Under the pieces are notes generated by a model. That model saw nothing but the letters and a program-made list of their open reading frames with translations, had not been told where the DNA came from and did no database searches. A program made the position numbers and the translations under genes. Positions 34,380-47,110 of a DNA stretch of 64,000 bases are shown here, one piece after another. How positions within the stretch are numbered: the stretch's first letter is position 1; every line of letters begins with the position of its first letter. The DNA lies in NCBI RefSeq assembly GCF_000004195.4, contig NC_030686.2:46204961-46268960 (forward strand), in the 5' to 3' direction. Source of the DNA: Xenopus tropicalis (Eukaryota > Chordata > Amphibia > Anura > Pipidae).

Positions 34380-34427
34380 TCTGGGCACCATGACAGATAT
34401 TGAAGGATATCTGTCATGGTGCCCAGA
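34380..34427. other. Perfect 21-bp inverted repeat with 6-bp loop
   Basis: TCTGGGCACCATGACAGATA plus T at 34380-34400 is followed by the loop TGAAGG and then its exact reverse complement at 34407-34427. It would fold as a 48-nt hairpin in RNA or as a cruciform in DNA. It lies just beyond the end of recognisable LINE sequence. No function is claimed. Confidence 0.9.
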
Positions 34428-35021
34428 AGCACCGAGCTGAGTTGTGTTAGTGCCCTGGGGTGTAGTCAACCTGTCATCTATTAATCTAGTTGGTCCTTTT
34501 TAAAATGAAGCATCCATTAAATGGTTTCTCAGTTGTATAAACGGAAGGCAAAAAATGGTGTGCTTTTTCCCTGCTTTCATCAACCGATTTACCTACCTCT
34601 GGTTCCAAGGTTCCAACACCTCCTTGCCTCAGTTTTTTTACTATCTGTTGTAATTTGGCATTTGTTTTTCTCTTTGCAGTAATGCCATTTTCATGATTAT
34701 TGTAGCTTGCCTGATTGCCTTCCTTGCTTACAAGGGGGATATAAAGTTTGTTAAGTATCATTTGCAAGACATTTCATTTACACAGTGCCCTAGTCGCTCC
34801 CATATACAGTTGCCTTTGGAACACAGTCTCAGAGGAGACCATGTTATGATTACTTCCGTGCCAGTGTATTAGGGTTAGACACCAGGGCTTGAGAAGGATA
34901 TTGTGCCAGTGTGCCTAATAACATGAAATTAAAACCTTCCAAGGCCACTGGCAACAATGGTTCTCCTCCAGTTTGTTGGGCAACTTTACAGCCTGTAGTT
35001 TTTCCTTCTCTTACTTATTAT
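34428..35021. other. Intergenic or old repeat, unassigned
   Basis: The minus strand is open at 34486-34767 (93 codons) with a Lys/Glu-rich sequence that could be an upstream piece of the adjacent LINE, but I see no diagnostic motif. Confidence 0.35.
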
Positions 35022-35024
35022 TTA

Positions 35025-35407
35025 AGGCCCCCATACACGGGCCGATAGAAGCTGCCAATATCGGTCCCTTGGACCGACTCGGCAGCTTATCTGCCCGTGT
35101 AGGGGCAGAAACGAGCGGGCTGGCCGACCCATATCTGGCCTGAAATTGGCCAGATATCGATGGGCCAGGTTAAAAGATTCAGTCGGATCGGGGGCCGCAT
35201 CGGCTCGTTGATGCGGTCCCCGAACCAACTGCCCCATTCCGCCTACATAATCTGGTCGTTTGGCCCCAGGGCCAAACGATCGGATTATTATTTTTTTTTA
35301 ACTTCAGGCTCCCCGATATCGCCCACCCGTAAGTGGGGATATCGGGGGAAGATCCGCTCACTTGGCGATCTCGCCAAGCGAGCGGATCTTACCGTGTATG
35401 GGGACCT
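35025..35407. mobile_element. Harbinger-like MITE copy 2, TTA target duplication
   Basis: The left end is AGGCCCCCATACACGGG and the reverse complement of the right end is AGGTCCCCATACACGG. It is flanked by TTA at 35022-35024 and 35408-35410. The interior shares CGGCTCGTTGATGCGGTCCC and CCGAACCAACTGC with 12520-12855. Subterminal inverted blocks (ATCCGCTC...GAGCGGAT) are present near the right end. No transposase. Confidence 0.9.
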
Positions 35408-35410
35408 TTA

Positions 35411-36615
35411 CACTGTTCCTGTCGGACCCTGTTTTTATGCTGCCGGCTTTGACTTTCTGGCTTTATCCTGGCTTTGAGACTCTTAACCCTTACTGTGCCT
35501 TTCTTAGGCTTTCTTTAGGCTTACCTACCTTCTGCTTTGCCTTATTAACCTTACCTTTGCTTTAGTAAAGTCTGTCCTGGCTGTTTCCCAGCTCAGCTTC
35601 TTCCTTGGTCCTCGCTAAGAGGGGCCGGGACTCCAGTTGGTCCATAGCAACCCCTGGTTTACTGACACAGCAATGATAATTTTTGTAGCAGTCTATATAT
35701 ATATATATATCCACCTGTAGGGTCGCGGCACAATTCCCAGTGGTATCCTCAGTCATTTCATAATGCATGGCTTTAATTCTACTTATACATAATGTAGATG
35801 TCAGTGATTGCCAGGGATTGGTACTATGGTTGGGCTGGGGAAGAAGCTTGGGGGGGGCGCCTTTCATTACTAGTGATAGAGAAATGTTCCTATAACTTTA
35901 AAAGTGATAGAACCAAATCTTCTGGCACTGGGTTGCCTCCTAGTCCTGTGACCTTGCGGCAGGCCTCCAATGACATCGCCAACGAACAGGCTGGGACTCT
36001 TTAATGCACTTAAAAACATTAAAAAGCTGACACTCGAAGACCGAGTAATTGAATCATTTTTTATTAACTTTATAGTTTCCTTTTCATTTTTTTTTTTTTT
36101 TTTTACGATTTTTCCAGTATTTATGAAAGAGAAATCTCTAAAGTAGCAGGAATGTTCCCTGATTGGGGGGTTTAACCCCACAAACGAGCTTGATTTACTC
36201 GATAAACAGGCAATAAATATTACACTTGCTTTATTTTACTCTGTAGACTTTGCATGTCGTGAGTCCGATCTCTGGGGGATCCCCTTGGGTGGGTGCCAAA
36301 GGCCTTGTGGTCTCTCTGTTCTCCATGCTCTAGAGTAGAGCTGCCAATCAAGGGTTTTAGCCCAAAAACAGCATTCGAGGATAAGCCATTCAGGATTTCT
36401 GAAGCCAAGGTATTGCTTTAGTGCCGAGTCTCTTGGAGCAAAAGAGAGACTTTTTTACTTTTATAGGGGGATCTTTAAGGTTTAGGTTTAAAGAAAAGGA
36501 TTTTATTGGCAGCCCTGCTACCGACTTCTCCCAGAATGCATGCTAAAAATGGTTTCAATGCTGAGAAAGTGCAGTTTGTCGTGGCCCAGGATTACCTGAA
36601 TTATATACATTTTCC
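35411..36615. other. Intergenic, no gene recognised
   Basis: It contains a short TA run (35695-35711) and a T-run near 36089-36104. No coding match was found on either strand. Confidence 0.4.
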
Positions 36616-37168
36616 TTAAAGGGATACTGTCATCAAATATGCCTGGATATACCTATAATACTGCATATAATCTTTGGGGGTAAATATATTTACTTTATCT
36701 ATAATATATATAATATATATATCCTTTCTTTGTGCTTCCATGAGGAAGTGTATTACCTGGTACTTCCTTTCTGCAATGCAACAGCAGTCCTGGCTTGCTT
36801 TATGGCAGAGATAAAGCAAGATAAGGGGTCGTTTACTAAGACTCCAAAGGCAAAAGCACTAAGGAGTATAAAAGTGCGCCCCTCTGGGGTCTTGCTGCAG
36901 TCTATACCTTGTGCCAGTGGGCAGGGAAGGGCAAAAAGTGCAAAAAAATTGCCCTACATGTAGTGAATGACCCCTATAATATCTATAGACACAGAGCAGC
37001 ATTTTATCTGAAAGGTTCATATACATTCACTGCACTGCTGGCCGGAGATGCTGGGAGAGAGGGAGAGGTAAGAAAGCAAACTCATATATACAGTAAATGA
37101 AACGGAAACTTCATAAAGTGGCATTATAAAATAAGGAGGGGAATTATATGATGACAGGATCCCTTTAA
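36616..37168. mobile_element. TTAA-flanked MITE (T2-like) with a nested small inverted-repeat element
   Basis: The left end is TTAAAGGGATACTGTCATC and the right end, reversed, is TTAAAGGGATCCTGTCATC, differing at one base. TTAA sits at both edges (36616-36619, 37165-37168). TTAA duplications with AAAGGG-type ends are characteristic of the T2/Kolobok MITEs abundant in Xenopus. Inside, 36824-36975 has its own ends, AGGGGTCGTTTACT and (reversed) AGGGGTCATTCACT, and looks like a second insertion. No coding frame. Confidence 0.85.
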
Positions 37169-37835
37169 CCTTAGCTATAATGAATATAGAAATATATATA
37201 TTAATTCTCTTATAAGAGCAAATGTGCCTGTATAACCTACATATGATAATTCCCTGTTTAACAGATTGTCTATTGGGGAGGCTTCCTGAGATGATGAATG
37301 AATCGTGAGGGGAAAATGTCCATATTCCCGAGAAATAGAGCAAGATGGCGTCAGTCCGTGCATGCTTCCCAATCATGTGTGCGGGGTTGGGAGTCAGAAG
37401 GAGACGGACCGACGCAAGCTTAGATCACAAAAGGTGAGAGCCTATTGGAGTATTCCTTTAAATCACACACCGATCTGAATTGTCCTTTGGGATCTGGCAA
37501 ACCTGCCCCATTGCACGTGGGTGCCCGATGGAACATCGCCCTGCCCGCTTTGAGGTAGTCACTTCGGATCTCCCGGCAGCGGAGTTCTAACACATTGTCT
37601 GGGCAGGAGAATCCGGTATGAGAAAGGAAAGATGGAGTCCCTGGAGATAAACAAAGACCAAAGACCAAAGTTAGAAGGGATGGTGGTAGGGTGGGGCAGG
37701 TAGGGCATATGCTGTTGTAAAGGAAAACACACAGGGGCACATTGCTGAATTCTGAGCTTTGCACCAGTGCAGTAACCCACAGCGACCAATCAGGAATTTG
37801 CTGTCACTTTCTTAATTGCAGTAAAGTGTTCCAAG
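37169..37835. other. Intergenic, no gene recognised
   Basis: The segment 37737-37830 (GCAGTAACCCACAGCGACCA) looks like a dispersed-repeat fragment. No coding match. Confidence 0.35.
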
Positions 37836-37982
37836 CAGGGTCAGACTGGAGTGTGCAGTCACCTAACCAACCCCCCCTTCTCGAGCAGGTATACATTATA
37901 CTTATCTTTGGTATGACTGGGGAAGGGAGATCAGCGGGGGAATGGGGATTGGTCTGGCCCAGTCCCACCCCGGTTCCAAGCT
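37836..37982. mobile_element. hAT-like short element (CAGGGTCAGACTGG family), copy
   Basis: It begins CAGGGTCAGACTGGAGTGTG and its right part reads GGTCTGGCCCAGTCCCACCC. The interior CATTATACTTATCTTTGGTA matches the copy at 63474-63615. The ends are imperfect and a target duplication was not established. Confidence 0.65.
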
Positions 37983-39327
37983 AGTTGCTGCTTAGTTTCT
38001 ATGGGTTACAGCATTGCTGTAAAGCAGCACAGTGTTAGTAAATGAGCCTCACAGAGTCTGTGTTACATTAAGAACCAACTTTCTGTCAAAAACACAGAGG
38101 GGGACATTTATTAACACTGGGCAAATTTCCACCCCTGCAACCAAATTGTTACATTCAATGTTCTACCTGCAGCTGAATGAAAAAAGCCAATCGCTGATTG
38201 GTTGCTAGAGCAACCAGTCAGCAGGTCGCATTTACTGCTCTGCTGCTTTAGTAATGCACAGCAGCCAATCAGCGGGCAGCATTACTAACAAATATCGGAT
38301 TGGATGCTGTGGGTTATTATTCTTGGAACAAGCACGGTGCTGGCTGTTACATTAAACTCAATGCGCATTGTACGGAACTTGCAGCCCCCCGGCTGGCGCT
38401 GAGCGGCAGATGTGCGTAGGGAATATGTCCCATCCATGAAACTGTATATCTGTAAATACTGCAATCTATTACTTACCCTTACATTACCCTGGGATGATAT
38501 AGCGAGCCATGCATGGCCGTATTCACACATACCGTACATACATAAAGTGAATGTCTTTAAGGTTACTTTCTCCTTTAAAATCACAAATGACAAAACCCCC
38601 TATTGATTCTTTTTCATGCTTTACAGAAGGAATAAAAATATTCAGTGACTCACAAAATGTCAGTAGATGAGGTCCCTTGTGCTGGAATGTATTGCAGTAA
38701 CCCACAGGCTGAATCCATAGCGTGACATTTACTGCTCTGCTGGTATCCCATCAAGCCCCTTCAACTCCTTCCCCTCTTATCTTCCCCTGCCCTCTGCCTA
38801 AAGTACAATCCGCTCTATTTCCAGCGGATTCACCCCCCTCCCCATTATACAGGATTTGTTCTATCTCCTTGCCGTTCAGCACTCAGGTAAAGGAACAAAG
38901 AGAGGGAAATGAAAACAAATAGAGATATGGTCAAAAAAGTGAGCTGGAACTTAGTGGGTTAGTGGGCCCTAACTGTTATATCTGATATCTGTACAGATCC
39001 AATAGCACAAGGGGTAACAGCCCATTGCTATATTCCCTACATATCTCCGGGGGAATGGTGAACAGGGGAGACTTAGTGGTAAGTTCCAGTAATGAGTATT
39101 TTATACATCAGATTAGGGACCTTCAAGCCAAAGGCTGTCGGTGGGTGTTGGGAGTTGTCTTTTTACAGCAGCTGGAGGCCACAGATAAGTATTGTCTTTT
39201 CAAGCGTATCCTATCTGCAGGTGTCTAAAGCTGAATTGTCATAGGTTATCCCAGTGCCTAAATGTGATAGGTTTTCTCTAAACCTAGAAGTGATAAGTTA
39301 TCCAAAAGACTAGGCAGTTGGACATAG
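37983..39327. other. Intergenic, dispersed-repeat fragments, no gene recognised
   Basis: The segment 38100-38280 begins GGGGACATTTATTAACACTGG and contains facing CAACCAATC-type phrases (GATTGGTTGCTAGAGCAACC), a dispersed-repeat style. The rest appears single-copy. No coding match. Confidence 0.4.
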
Positions 39328-39331
39328 ATAC

Positions 39332-39378
<47 letters not shown>

Positions 39379-39433
39379 AACCCCTGAATAGAATAAGATT
39401 TGGGGGTCTCTATATGTAGATAGATATAGATAA

Positions 39434-39465
<32 letters not shown>

Positions 39466-39560
39466 ATAGATAGATGATAGATAGATAAATAGATAGATAG
39501 ATGATAGATAAATAGATAGATGATAGATAGATAAATAGATAGATAGATAGATAGATAGAT

Positions 39561-39611
<51 letters not shown>

Positions 39612-39641
39612 GATAGATAGATAAATAGATAGATGATAGAC

Positions 39642-39680
<39 letters not shown>

Positions 39681-39705
39681 GATAGATAGATAGATAGATA
39701 GATTC
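39328..39705 (+). repeat. GATA tetranucleotide microsatellite
   Basis: Long GATA runs are interrupted by a short unique stretch (39378-39418) and by GATAAATA and GATGATA variants. Apparent frames are periodic artefacts. Confidence 0.97.
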
Positions 39706-39778
39706 TACGTTTAGAGAGTTCCTAAAACTGTAATGCCTGTAACCTTTAGAAAGTCCAACAACCTGAGCCTCTACCCTG

Positions 39779-40157
39779 CAGGGTCAGACTGGGGTATGAG
39801 AGGCCCACTAGGGTCGCAGACCCTGTTTGGTATTCCTTTGGCCAGCACAACCATCGTGTTACGTTTTATTTTATTAGCAGTGTGAGTTATAGGCAGGGAG
39901 CAGACCTGGGCCGGTGGGGCCAGGGAAGTTTTTTCTTTGTGTCCCACTAACCAAATCTGACCCTGACAATAATATGTTAGCATGAATCCGGGGTCGCACT
40001 TGGCACGGTTGGCCCCGGTGGCCCAGACCCGATCCCCGCCACATAGGTTTAACTTACGTGCACTCAGGGGAGGACAGGGCCGTGTGGTGGGCCACGGCAG
40101 GGGCTTCTTGGGGGAACAGCAGCCCTGGTGGACCCTGCACCCCCCTGTCCGACCCTG
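39779..40157. mobile_element. Longer element with CAGGGTCAGACTGGGG ends
   Basis: The left end is CAGGGTCAGACTGGGGTATG and the reverse complement of the right end is CAGGGTCGGACAGGGGGGTG. Right-end-proximal CAGCCCTGGTGGACCCTGCA mirrors phrases at 63490. Flanking octamers (CTACCCTG and CATTGCCC) do not match, so a clean target duplication is absent. Frames across it on both strands are unrecognised. Confidence 0.68.
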
Positions 40158-40602
40158 CATTGCCCATCTGGCAAAATCCACACACCCACAGAGGAACTTT
40201 GTGTGCATTTGGCAAAGGTTCATACTTTAAAAGCCATTGCTTCCTCCAACAAGAATCTTCCTCTTCTTCTTCCTCTCCTTCTCCTGATGGGCTGATACTA
40301 TAAGTTGCTTGGCATTTGCTATTCATATATATGGGACTTATTTTAAAACAGAAAATAAAATCTGTTTTCCAAAATAGAAACTGAATTGTAGCACGTTCCT
40401 TCACACAAACACATACCATACGTTTCAGCAAGAACATCATTCTGGGATGAAAGTTTCCATATGTCACTACTATTCCCGGGATGTAACTCTCGTATGATTG
40501 TTGTCTGTCAGTTAATGGCAGAACATCATCCGATTTGTTATATTTTCAACTGTATTCCTACAATTTAATCTGAATGTTAGTTTTAGATCATTGAGATCAT
40601 TC
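40158..40602. other. Intergenic, no feature recognised
   Basis: Apart from a short CTTCTTCCTC run near 40260, nothing stands out. Confidence 0.4.
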
Positions 40603-41560
40603 AGCCTGAAGGCCAGTTAGGGGGAGATTTGGGGTGAGTGCTTATTTGTGCCCTGGGTACCCCTGGAACTATAGCGGGGTGACTGTTACCCCAATGTTTC
40701 TATATATCTGTAACCTTGTTATGGGCTAAGGGGGCCCAGCCTGAAGGCCAGTGAGGGGGAGATTTGGGGTGAGTGCTTGTGCCCTGGGTACCCCTGGAAC
40801 TATAGCGGGGTGACTGTTACCCCAATGTTTCTATATATCTGTAACCTTGTTATGGGCTAAGGGGGCCCAGCCTGAAGGCCAGTTAGGGGGGGATTTGGGG
40901 TGAGTGCTTATGTGTGCCCTGGGTACCCCTGGAACTATAGCAGGGTGACTGTTACCCCAATGTTTCTATATATCTGTAACCTTGTTATGGGCTAAGGGGG
41001 CCCAGCCTGAAGGCCAGTTAGGGGGGGATTTGGGGTGAGTGCTTATTTGTTCCCTGGGTACCCCTGGAACTATAGCAGGGTGACTGTTACCCCAATGTTT
41101 CTATATATCTATAACCTTGTTATGGGCTAAGGGGGCCCAGCCTGAAGGCCAGTTAGGGGGGGATTTGGGGTGAGTGCTTATTTGTGCCCTGGGTACCCCT
41201 GGAACTATAGCAGGGTGACTGTTACCCCAATGTTTCTATATATCTGTAACCTTGTTATGGGCTAAGGGGGCCCAGCCTGAAGGCCAGTTAGGGGGGGATT
41301 TGGGGTGAGTGCTTATTTGTGCCCTGGGTACCCCTGGAACTATAGCGGGGTGACTGTTACCCCAATGTTTCTATATATCTGTAACCTTGTTATGGGCTAA
41401 GGGGGCCCAGCCTGAAGGCCAGTTAGGGGGGGATTTGGGGTGAGTGCTTATTTGTGCCCCTGGGTACCCCTGGAACTATTGCAGGGTGACTGTTACCCCA
41501 ATGTTTTTATATATCTGTAACCTTGTTATGAGCTAAGGGGGCCCAGCCTGAAGGGGGTGA
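40603..41560 (+). repeat. 135-bp minisatellite, seven units
   Basis: The anchor AGCCTGAAGGCCAGT starts units at about 40603, 40738, 40869, 41004, 41139, 41274 and 41409, with a decayed start at 41545. Units contain CTGGGTACCCCTGGAACTAT and GTTACCCCAATGTTTCTATA. Confidence 0.95.
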
Positions 41561-42814
41561 TTTTGGGTAAGTGTTTATTGATGTTGTAGGAACAGAAATG
41601 TGAAGAGCACCAACAAGGTGGGAGGAAGGTTAAATTGAGAGGCACTAGAGAGGAAGAGCAGAAGAAGTGATAAGGGAAAGGGAAGAAGGGGGGTACCATG
41701 GAATAGAAGAAAGAGAAATTTTATACAGATGAAAGGAGAGAAAAGGAAAGGAGAGAGACATGAAAATATAAGGAACAGAATAGAAAAGCAAAAAGCAGGG
41801 GAAAGAGACTTAAGAATGTGGATGAGTATAATATATAATGAGTATAATAATATGGACTGTATAGGTGTTGCCTGGTGCCTTTAGGTAACTAGCGGTGCCC
41901 CTGTTATAAACTAAGAGGGTCTTTAATCAATTCTGAACCAAAAGGGGGGGCTGTAACCAAGAAGTCTGCAAACCTCTGCCATTTGTTCTTTTCTTACATT
42001 ATTACAACTGAAAACCTTTTAGCTTCCAAGTGCCTCCTAATGAACCGTGTGATCGTTAGAATCTCAATTAATAATCATCCGAAACACCCTGTTTAATAGA
42101 CTAATTACTGCAATTGCAGCCAGGAGCAATAATGGGCAGCGCACTCCGCGTTAATATCAATCCAATCTCAACCTTGTACCGGGGCCCTATCGCTACTTCT
42201 GCAGTGCTGAGGATTCTGGGAGCTGCATATACACAGTACTGCTATACATGCTGCTGACTGTACTGGATCTAGGCAGCCATGAATTCGTCTTTCTAATTAG
42301 CCATTCAAATGGTAAGTTGTATATGTGTTTAGCTATCCAACATGTGGAGTTCACGTGTCCTATAATAAAGGCATATGGAGACATTCCTACACATAAGCTT
42401 CTGTTTTGACATTAACTATTTCATGATCCTTCACGGTTTCAGGCCTATTGCGCCAAACATTGTCAACACGTGTCGAAACAGATTTCAGGTTTGACAGTTT
42501 ATAAATTAGGCTCCATGTATTATTCATAAACTGTAGTTCCTTCCTAGACTCCCCTTCACTCATGCAAATCCTCAGTATCGATTGCTATTCAATAGTGTAA
42601 CAGCTCTTTGAAATCCTGGGAACCCGCAGGGAATTGAGCGTGTAACTAGCAAATGTATTTTTACTATGTTCTCAATTAGCCCATTTTAATAATCATTCTA
42701 AATGTAAAGCATTCAAAATTCTGCTCCGCTCATTCCTAATCCGCTGCTGGGGCTGCTTCACATTTCTACCTTAATGCATATCCCTAGCTCTGGCACCGTG
42801 CCTTCTGGATACAA
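41561..42814. other. Intergenic, no gene recognised
   Basis: The first ~260 bases are purine-rich. Around 42035-42160 and 42540-42740 the sequence is AT-rich, with TAAT cores and an ATGCAAAT octamer near 42559, and it lacks repeat similarity. It could be constrained non-coding DNA, but that cannot be judged from one genome. Confidence 0.35.
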
Positions 42815-43560
42815 GGATCTGTGCCACTGTGACAGAATGCTCTGTTATACAGATAGCTAGAATCTCAGCCATAAAGCAGGGCAGGACTGCTGCTTACAAT
42901 GGGGGGATCAGATAGGATCTGTGCCACTGTGACAGAATGCTCTGTTATACAGATAGCTAGAATCTCAGCCATAAAGCAGGGCAGGACTGCTGCTTACAAT
43001 GGGGGATCAGATAGGATCTGTGCCACTGTGACAGAATGCTCTGTTATACAGATAGCTAGAATCTCAGCCATAAAGCAGGGCAGGACTGCTGCTTACAATG
43101 GGGGGATCAGATAGGATCTGTGCCACTGTGACAGAATGCTCTGTTATACAGATAGCTAGAATCTCAGCCATAAAGCAGGGCAGGACTGCTGCTTACAATG
43201 GGGGATCAGATAGGATCTGTGCCACTGTGACAGAATGCTCTGTTATACAGATAGCTAGAATCTCAGCCATAAAGCAGGGCAGGACTGCTGCTTACAATGG
43301 GGGGGATCAGATAGGATCTGTGCCACTGGGACAGAATGCTCTGTTATACAGATAGCTAGAATCTCAGCCATAAAGCAGGGCAGGACTGCTGCTTACAATG
43401 GGGGGGATCAGATAGGATCAGTGCCACTGTGACAGAATGCTCTGTTATACAGATAGCTAGAATCTCAGCCATAAAGCAGGGCAGGACTGCTGCTTACAAT
43501 GGGGGGATCAGATAGGATCTGTGCTACTGTGACAGAATGCTGTGTAATAAAGATAGCTAG
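42815..43560 (+). repeat. ~100-bp minisatellite, about 7.5 units
   Basis: Units run from GGATCTGTGCCACTGTGACA to GCTTACAATGGGGGGATCAG. The first is at 42815 and the last, divergent, at about 43515. Length variation is confined mainly to the G-run. Two overlapping plus-strand frames (42899-43355) are periodic only. Confidence 0.95.
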
Positions 43561-46274
43561 AAACTTAGCTGATTGCTTATATAAACTCGATTCAATTACT
43601 AATGCAAGGCTGTAGGTTGAGCAATAGTGAAAGCAAATACTACTGAGTGCATCTTTCCATTCTGTAACAATTCCTTCCCTGCTATCCCCTCACTCTTCCT
43701 ACATCCATTGTGGAACTCTAAGCAGTCAGATTTACAGCAAAGGGTGCAATGCAGAGCCCGTCGGCCGGTGACTTTGAAGGGTGCCGATTTCCTACACTAA
43801 GAGAGACAGTGAGTGAGCAGCGTGAAATCCTATTAGATTTGCTATCGATCCAGCTGGGTGCGCAGAAAGATGGGAGAAGAAGCTGAGATGGATATATCTA
43901 TTGCCTTCCCGCTGACTGGAGAAGGTTCAACGGTGCTGATCCCTTTTGGCACAGAAATGCTGGAGAATTCAGTCTGGCAAAAATCCATGCACGACCGTAT
44001 TATTAAAAGGAGCACAGAGTCAGCTCCCCACCCCTAACAATAACACTTTAATATGATAAACCTCTCAAATCCGCGCCAATGCCGTACTCCTCCTGGGAAC
44101 GCTGCTATTTAAAGCATATCTATTATAAATACAATCATTTGAATATTGCTGACGTTCGGGGAGTTTTGAAGAACAACTTTGTAGATAACACTGCACAAAA
44201 GATGAAATGAAGGATTCACATCTAGGGAATTCAAAGCAACGGTAAATAGCAAAGGCTCGCTGATAGGTGTGGCCTCCAGGGGTTCGGGGGCAGACCCTTG
44301 TGCCCCAGATGCCTCCATGTCTATGGGCCTACAGAATTCCCAAGCCATGGCAGAAGGTGTCTATGCTACCAACCATGAACTAAACACAAAGGGGGAAGCC
44401 GACATTGCCGACTGGACTTGAAAGTGCACAAAGGTACGATGGTTCTCGGTAGCTCTCAATGGAATCTAGTAGGAAGGAAATTCTAGAGAGAAGGAGGACG
44501 AACTGAAAAGAGAGAATTTTAGATGAATTAGGAGTTGAACTTATTAAAAATGCACACAAGAAGATTGATGAAATATTCATGGAAGCAGAAGGTTCTGAGG
44601 AAGGGAATTCTGATTGGATCAACGGATAAACCAGGTCGTAGGCGTTATACAAGGTGGGACTTAGATGAGGAGCCCCCACATGGCCCAAACATCAACGAAC
44701 AAAAGACAGCACTGAGCAGTCTGGCACCTTCCTAAACCAAGGGGTAGCCAAACTAGGTGCTTTCTAGTTTGTATTAGAATACACCTTCCGGCAACCCCTG
44801 GTAGCTCTATGGAATCTGGCAAAGGAAGGTGTCGGGGATGCTGGGAAATCAACTTCAAGCAACAACCGGAAGGCCACAGGTTGAGCTTTCCTGATTCATG
44901 TCAATTGTTCCCTTCCTACAAGGACATCCCAGGGGGGAAAAAGTCTTTGGCCTTTGCTTTCTTTTTGCCTGCCTGTATGTCTGTGGGGGTGGGGGTGAGA
45001 GTGAGGAATAAGAAGAACAGCAGGGGCAGCGAGACCAAGAGTTCAGACAGGAAAGCCACGTGTATGGCTGGATCATAGATCACTTAACTGATGGACCGCG
45101 CTGAAGGAATGGGTGTAAAAAGCAGAATTCCCAGCCCTCTCATCCAGACACTACAACATGCAGTTCGACCACTGGTGGAGAACCACAGGTTCTGGGATGG
45201 TGCACATAAATATGAAAGTGGGTGTAGCTTAAATAGATGGGTGTGGCTTAGGTATTGGCCGACAATGTACCAAGCTTCTTGACGGACTGGGGGACCTACC
45301 TAAATCTCAACATCGAAGGTGAGTAGAGCCAAAAAAGGAGTTTGAAAACCTTTATTCTAGAGGGTCTACAGACAAACCTGAACCCTCATGTGGCCTCCTT
45401 CAGATTTATCTTGTGCCAACCTGGGCTCTCCTTAAAAACTCCAGCCTCAACCTCTCTTTTACTTTGCTTAGGCTTATACCTACACTCAGGTTCTGGGCTG
45501 CATCCATCCCTCTCCACTGAGGGGCTCCAAGAAAAAGACTGGGAATCATTCCCTCTCTTTTGTATACTAGGTGGTCACCACCGTGTCCCAGAGAAACACT
45601 AGCCTGGCAAGTAGGTTCCTACCCATCATTAGCACAGCAGGCATACATATACATAGGCATACATATGCACTACACCCCTAAGGCACAAAAATGTTGATGC
45701 AGTGACCAGCAAGCAGAAGCTTGGGAGAGAATACAGCTGACAACTTGAAAGAGAAATGAGTATGGAGATCAGTGTAGGAAATGTAATTCCACAGCAAATC
45801 AGGGGTTTTAAAGCAATAAGTTACACCGTAACAATCCCTAGGAACTTGAAGACTCATCAGCAAACAACGTACACCCTCGGCGCCCTGTGGAAATAACTGA
45901 AGGAAAAGCTTGAAGCTTCAAAAGGCTTAGCCCAGGAAGAAGCACAGCGACAAGGAGCCACCCAGCAAATGGGTTTTATAGGGCTTTGGTGCTAATGGCC
46001 GCAGTCTGGTCACATTCTTTGGTTTTCCATTGCAGAGATAATTTGCGCAGCCACCCCCACGCCCTTCCTGCCATCTGCCAAGCGGCTGTGCAGCCATATT
46101 GTTACACTGCTGTCATACAGGAGGAAGAGCAAAGCTGGCCCGACATAAAGATGGCAACTTCTTCAGGGACAGGTCTGCTTCTCTGAAACCAGTGGTTGAC
46201 AAGCAGTTCTTCAGTTCAGTTCTTTTTTGCCTACAAGACCCCATACTCTATCTGTTATTCCTATTACTGTGCCC
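43561..46274. other. Intergenic, no gene recognised
   Basis: Low-repeat stretch of 2.7 kb. Frames at 44109-44348, 44380-44688, 44809-45078 and 45342-45602 carry no recognisable domain or consistent splice signals. Confidence 0.45.
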
Positions 46275-47110
46275 AGTAGCACTCAAGGCTACAGTAGGGC
46301 AAGATGGTAGCAGTTTAGACTCTACAGCAATAGGGCTACAGTATGGCAATATGGTGACAGTAGGACAAGTTGGTGGCAGTATAGACTCTACAGCAATAGG
46401 GTGACAGTAGGGCAATATGGTGACAGTAGGACAAGTTGGTGGCAGTATAGACTCTACTGCAATAGGGCGACAGTAGGGCAATATGGTGACAGTAGGACAA
46501 GTTGGTGGCAGTATAGACTCTATCTACTGCAATAGGGCGACAGTAGGACAAGTTGGTGGCAGTATAGACTCTACAGCAATAGGGCTACAGTATGGCAATA
46601 TGGTGACAGTAGGACAAGTTGGTGGCAGTATAGACTCTACTGCAATAGGGCGACAGTAGGACAAGTTGGTGGCAGTATAGACTCTACTGCAATAGGGCGA
46701 CAGTAGGGCAAGTTGGTGGCAGCATAGACTCTACTGCAATAGGGCGACAGTAGGGCAAGATGGAGGCAGTTTAGACTCTACAGCAATAGGGCTACAGTAT
46801 GACAATATGGTGAGAGTAGGACAAGTTGGTGACAGTATAGACTCTACTGCAATAGGGTGACAGTAGGACAAGTTGGTGGCAGTATAGACTCTACTGCAAT
46901 CGCGTGACAGTAGGGCAAGTTGGTGGCAGTATAGACTCTACTGCAATAGGGCGACAGTAGGGCAAGATGGAGGCAGTATAGACTCTACAGCAATAGGGCG
47001 ACAGTAGGACAAGTTGGTGGCAGTATAGACTCTACTGCAATAGGGTGACAGTAGGGCAAGATGGAGGCAGTATAGACTCTACAGCAATAGGGCGACAATA
47101 TGGTGACAGT
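46275..47110 (+). repeat. 47-bp minisatellite with a longer variant, about 15 units
   Basis: TAGACTCTACTGCAATAGGG or its ACAGCAATAGGG form recurs every 47 bases. Some units carry a ~19-bp extension (GGCAATATGGTGACAGTA), giving 65-66 bp spacing. The mixture indicates repeated internal duplication. Confidence 0.93.

Noticed and set aside
42815..43560. Possible CRISPR-like regular spacing
   Set aside because: The whole ~100-bp unit is repeated, including the would-be spacers, and the DNA is vertebrate. It is a minisatellite.
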